Below, piece by piece: positions 62,823 through 64,000 of a stretch of 64,000 bases of DNA (the stretch's first letter is position 1; every line of letters starts with the position of its first letter). Below the pieces are notes generated by a model, which saw only the letters and a program-made list of their open reading frames with translations, ran no database searches and was not told where the DNA came from. Source of the DNA: JANXSF01 sp043745195. GTDB lineage: Bacteria > Acidobacteriota > Terriglobia > Bryobacterales > Bryobacteraceae. The translations under genes and the position numbers were made by a program. The DNA lies in the NCBI GenBank assembly GCA_043745195.1, contig JAYTTF010000045.1, forward strand, positions 62,001 through 126,000. Direction: 5' to 3'.

Positions 62823-62828
62823 TTTATA
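62823..62828 (-). promoter_or_regulatory. TATAAA -10-like box, putative leaderless promoter
   Basis: On the minus strand TATAAA ends six bases before ATG 62816, with ACAGCA between. It lies only three bases from the end of the upstream gene, so the downstream gene may also be read from further upstream. Confidence 0.32.
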
Positions 62829-62830
62829 TT

Positions 62831-63382
62831 CTATCGAATCCCAGGCAAATAGCGCCAAGGGGTGTGCTGCTTATAGTTCGAATAGCTTGTGGGGAATTGA
62901 TGATGCAAGTCAGCCTCTTCCATCGCAATCCTAATTTCACAGCCTATCAGATACAAGATGGCGGCTACAAGTAACTTCGGCCCGCTGGAAGCCAGGAACC
63001 CTGTGGCCAGTAACATTGCGAAAAACGCCAAGTAAATTGGATGCCGTACCCATTGGTAAGGTCCGGAGGTGACCAATGTTTCTTGCTGCGAATATTTTGA
63101 CGTCCATGCGAATATTGCTGCCGACAACGGTGCAAGAAGCAATGCTGCCGTCAGTTCAAAAGCGGATGGCCGCAGTGGACCTTCATCCAATGAAAGCACG
63201 ATTCCCAACACCGCAATTGCCTGTAATAGAGTTCCACAAATCACTGGCATGCGCGGCCGGAACGCCGTCACACTTTGTCTGCGAAATTGCGGCAGTGCTC
63301 CCACCACCGCGCCAATCACAAGGACAAGCCAGGAGCCAAGATAGCTAACGAAAGCAGCAACGCGCAACGTTTCAATCGGCAT
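62831..63382 (-). CDS. Isoprenylcysteine/phospholipid methyltransferase-like membrane protein
   Basis: 183 residues with four to five helices. The C-terminal half has the ICMT/PEMT signature: LVTSGPYQWVRHPIYLAFFAMLLATG, then EIRIAMEEADLHHQF and a tyrosine-rich YSNYKQHTPWRYLPG ending that binds SAM. Bacterial members methylate unknown lipids or small molecules in the membrane. ATG 63382 start. It precedes the third Gfo/Idh/MocA gene by about 14 bases. Confidence 0.82.
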   Translation of the reverse strand: MPIETLRVAAFVSYLGSWLVLVIGAVVGALPQFRRQSVTAFRPRMPVICGTLLQAIAVLGIVLSLDEGPLRPSAFELTAALLLAPLSAAIFAWTSKYSQQETLVTSGPYQWVRHPIYLAFFAMLLATGFLASSGPKLLVAAILYLIGCEIRIAMEEADLHHQFPTSYSNYKQHTPWRYLPGIR

Positions 63383-63399
63383 GATAATCCCTACGAATG

Positions 63400-63433
63400 A
63401 AAAGGCTGCCAGAGGTTACCCCGGCAGCCTTTT
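63400..63433 (-). terminator. Rho-independent terminator of gap
   Basis: A perfect 11-base inverted repeat, AAAAGGCTGCC (63400-63410) and GGCAGCCTTTT (63423-63433), encloses a 12-base loop. On the minus strand it lies 26 bases after the gap stop and ends in TTTT, then CATTCG. It also lies upstream of the methyltransferase gene and separates the two transcripts. Confidence 0.8.
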
Positions 63434-63458
63434 CAACTTACTAAATTATGTTACTCGC

Positions 63459-64000
63459 CTACAGACCTTTCTGGCCCATGAAGGTCACTAGGTCGACAAC
63501 GCGGCTGGAATAGCCCCATTCATTGTCGTACCAGGCAACCACTTTCAACATGTTTCCGCCAATGACTTTTGTCAGCAACGAATCCACAATAGAGCTGTTC
63601 GGGTTGTGCATCATGTCGCTGGAAACCACGGGATCTACAGTGTAACCCAGAATCCCTTTCAATTCGCCGCTTGATGCTTTTAACAATGCTGCATTTACTT
63701 CTTCAGCAGTGGCATCTTTTTTCAGGATTGCAACAAAGTCCACCACGGAAACGTTAGGGGTGGGGACGCGCATGGAATAGCCGTCCAACTTGCCTTTCAA
63801 ATGAGGCAGCACCAGGCCGATAGCCTTGGCTGCTCCGGTTGAAGTTGGGATCATGTTCAAGGCGGCAGCACGGGCGCGGCGCAGATCCTTGTGTGGGAAA
63901 TCCAGCACTGGCTGATCGTTGGTGTAGCTGTGGATGGTAGTCATGGTGCCACGTTCCACTCCAAACGCTTCATCCAAAACCTTGACGACTGGGGCCAAGC
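63459..64000 (-). CDS. gap: Glyceraldehyde-3-phosphate dehydrogenase, C-terminal part
   Basis: The 5' part is outside the right edge; 180 C-terminal codons are visible, ending with MGQKGL. Motifs include LAPVVKVLDEAFGVERGTMTTIHSYTNDQ, RAAALNMIPTSTGAAKAIG, YSMRVPTPNVSVVDF and WYDNEWGYSSRVVDL, all typical of phosphorylating type I GAPDH in glycolysis. The catalytic Cys lies just outside the window. It is followed by a strong terminator. Confidence 0.97.
   Translation of the reverse strand, partial: LAPVVKVLDEAFGVERGTMTTIHSYTNDQPVLDFPHKDLRRARAAALNMIPTSTGAAKAIGLVLPHLKGKLDGYSMRVPTPNVSVVDFVAILKKDATAEEVNAALLKASSGELKGILGYTVDPVVSSDMMHNPNSSIVDSLLTKVIGGNMLKVVAWYDNEWGYSSRVVDLVTFMGQKGL

Overview
The window looks like chromosomal DNA of an acidobacterium of the Solibacter/Bryobacter type. 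The evidence is protein content: two secreted proteins end in the Solibacter-type C-terminal domain (TIGR03437 type), there is an Acidobacteria-type MacB-like orphan permease (ADOP family), an Oar-like TonB receptor with an N-terminal carboxypeptidase-regulatory domain, a sortilin/BNR protein, and many exported oxidoreductases with twin-arginine signals. No phage, insertion sequence, CRISPR array or rRNA was seen. One tRNA-Val is present. Both window edges cut genes: a TonB receptor on the left and glyceraldehyde-3-phosphate dehydrogenase on the right.

Layout. 1-7 kb: TonB receptor, then a molybdate-import operon (modB, modC, a small membrane protein and a decayed phosphoesterase) with no modA, a short-chain dehydrogenase and an orphan ExbD/TolR protein. 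7-13.5 kb: EamA transporter, an exported intradiol dioxygenase fused to the Solibacter domain, a ThiF/MoeB enzyme, a SEC-C protein and an exported amidohydrolase. 13.6-18 kb: tRNA-Val, a DUF4143 ATPase behind paired palindromes, and an exported sugar-oxidation set (DUF1080, Gfo/Idh/MocA, SMP-30). 18-24 kb: an unusual two-gene operon (acetyltransferase plus an enolase-superfamily/alpha-beta-hydrolase fusion) and the ADOP permease. 24-36 kb: SprT-like protease, a serine-hydrolase pseudogene, a large BNR protein, a large DUF11-repeat protein, a vanadium-haloperoxidase-type enzyme and a sugar isomerase-like protein. 36-43.5 kb: a channel-less MgtE-type sensor coupled to an Nramp-like transporter, a rhamnonate-dehydratase-like enzyme, a His-rich miniprotein, a second Gfo/Idh/MocA protein, MscS and a PII protein.

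43.5-55.5 kb: a VapBC-type toxin-antitoxin pair lies divergently from a compact ten-gene purine-degradation operon. It encodes xanthine dehydrogenase (two subunits), guanine deaminase, OHCU decarboxylase, urate oxidase, HIU hydrolase, allantoate amidohydrolase, allantoinase, ureidoglycine aminohydrolase and ureidoglycolate amidohydrolase. Together these predict a complete route from guanine or xanthine to glyoxylate, releasing nitrogen as ammonia with no urea step. 55.5-64 kb: a second Solibacter-domain protein, nadA, moaA, a membrane-anchored HEPN-like protein, a third Gfo/Idh/MocA protein, a methyltransferase-like membrane protein and gap.

Cross-cutting signals. Molybdenum recurs: molybdate uptake, MoaA, a MoeB/ThiF enzyme and a molybdenum hydroxylase. 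Eight genes have a TANNNT box ending only 6-9 bases before the start codon with no clear Shine-Dalgarno sequence, which suggests leaderless transcripts. Two genes are clear pseudogenes with several independent lesions. Family calls rest on reading motifs by eye; no database search was possible.
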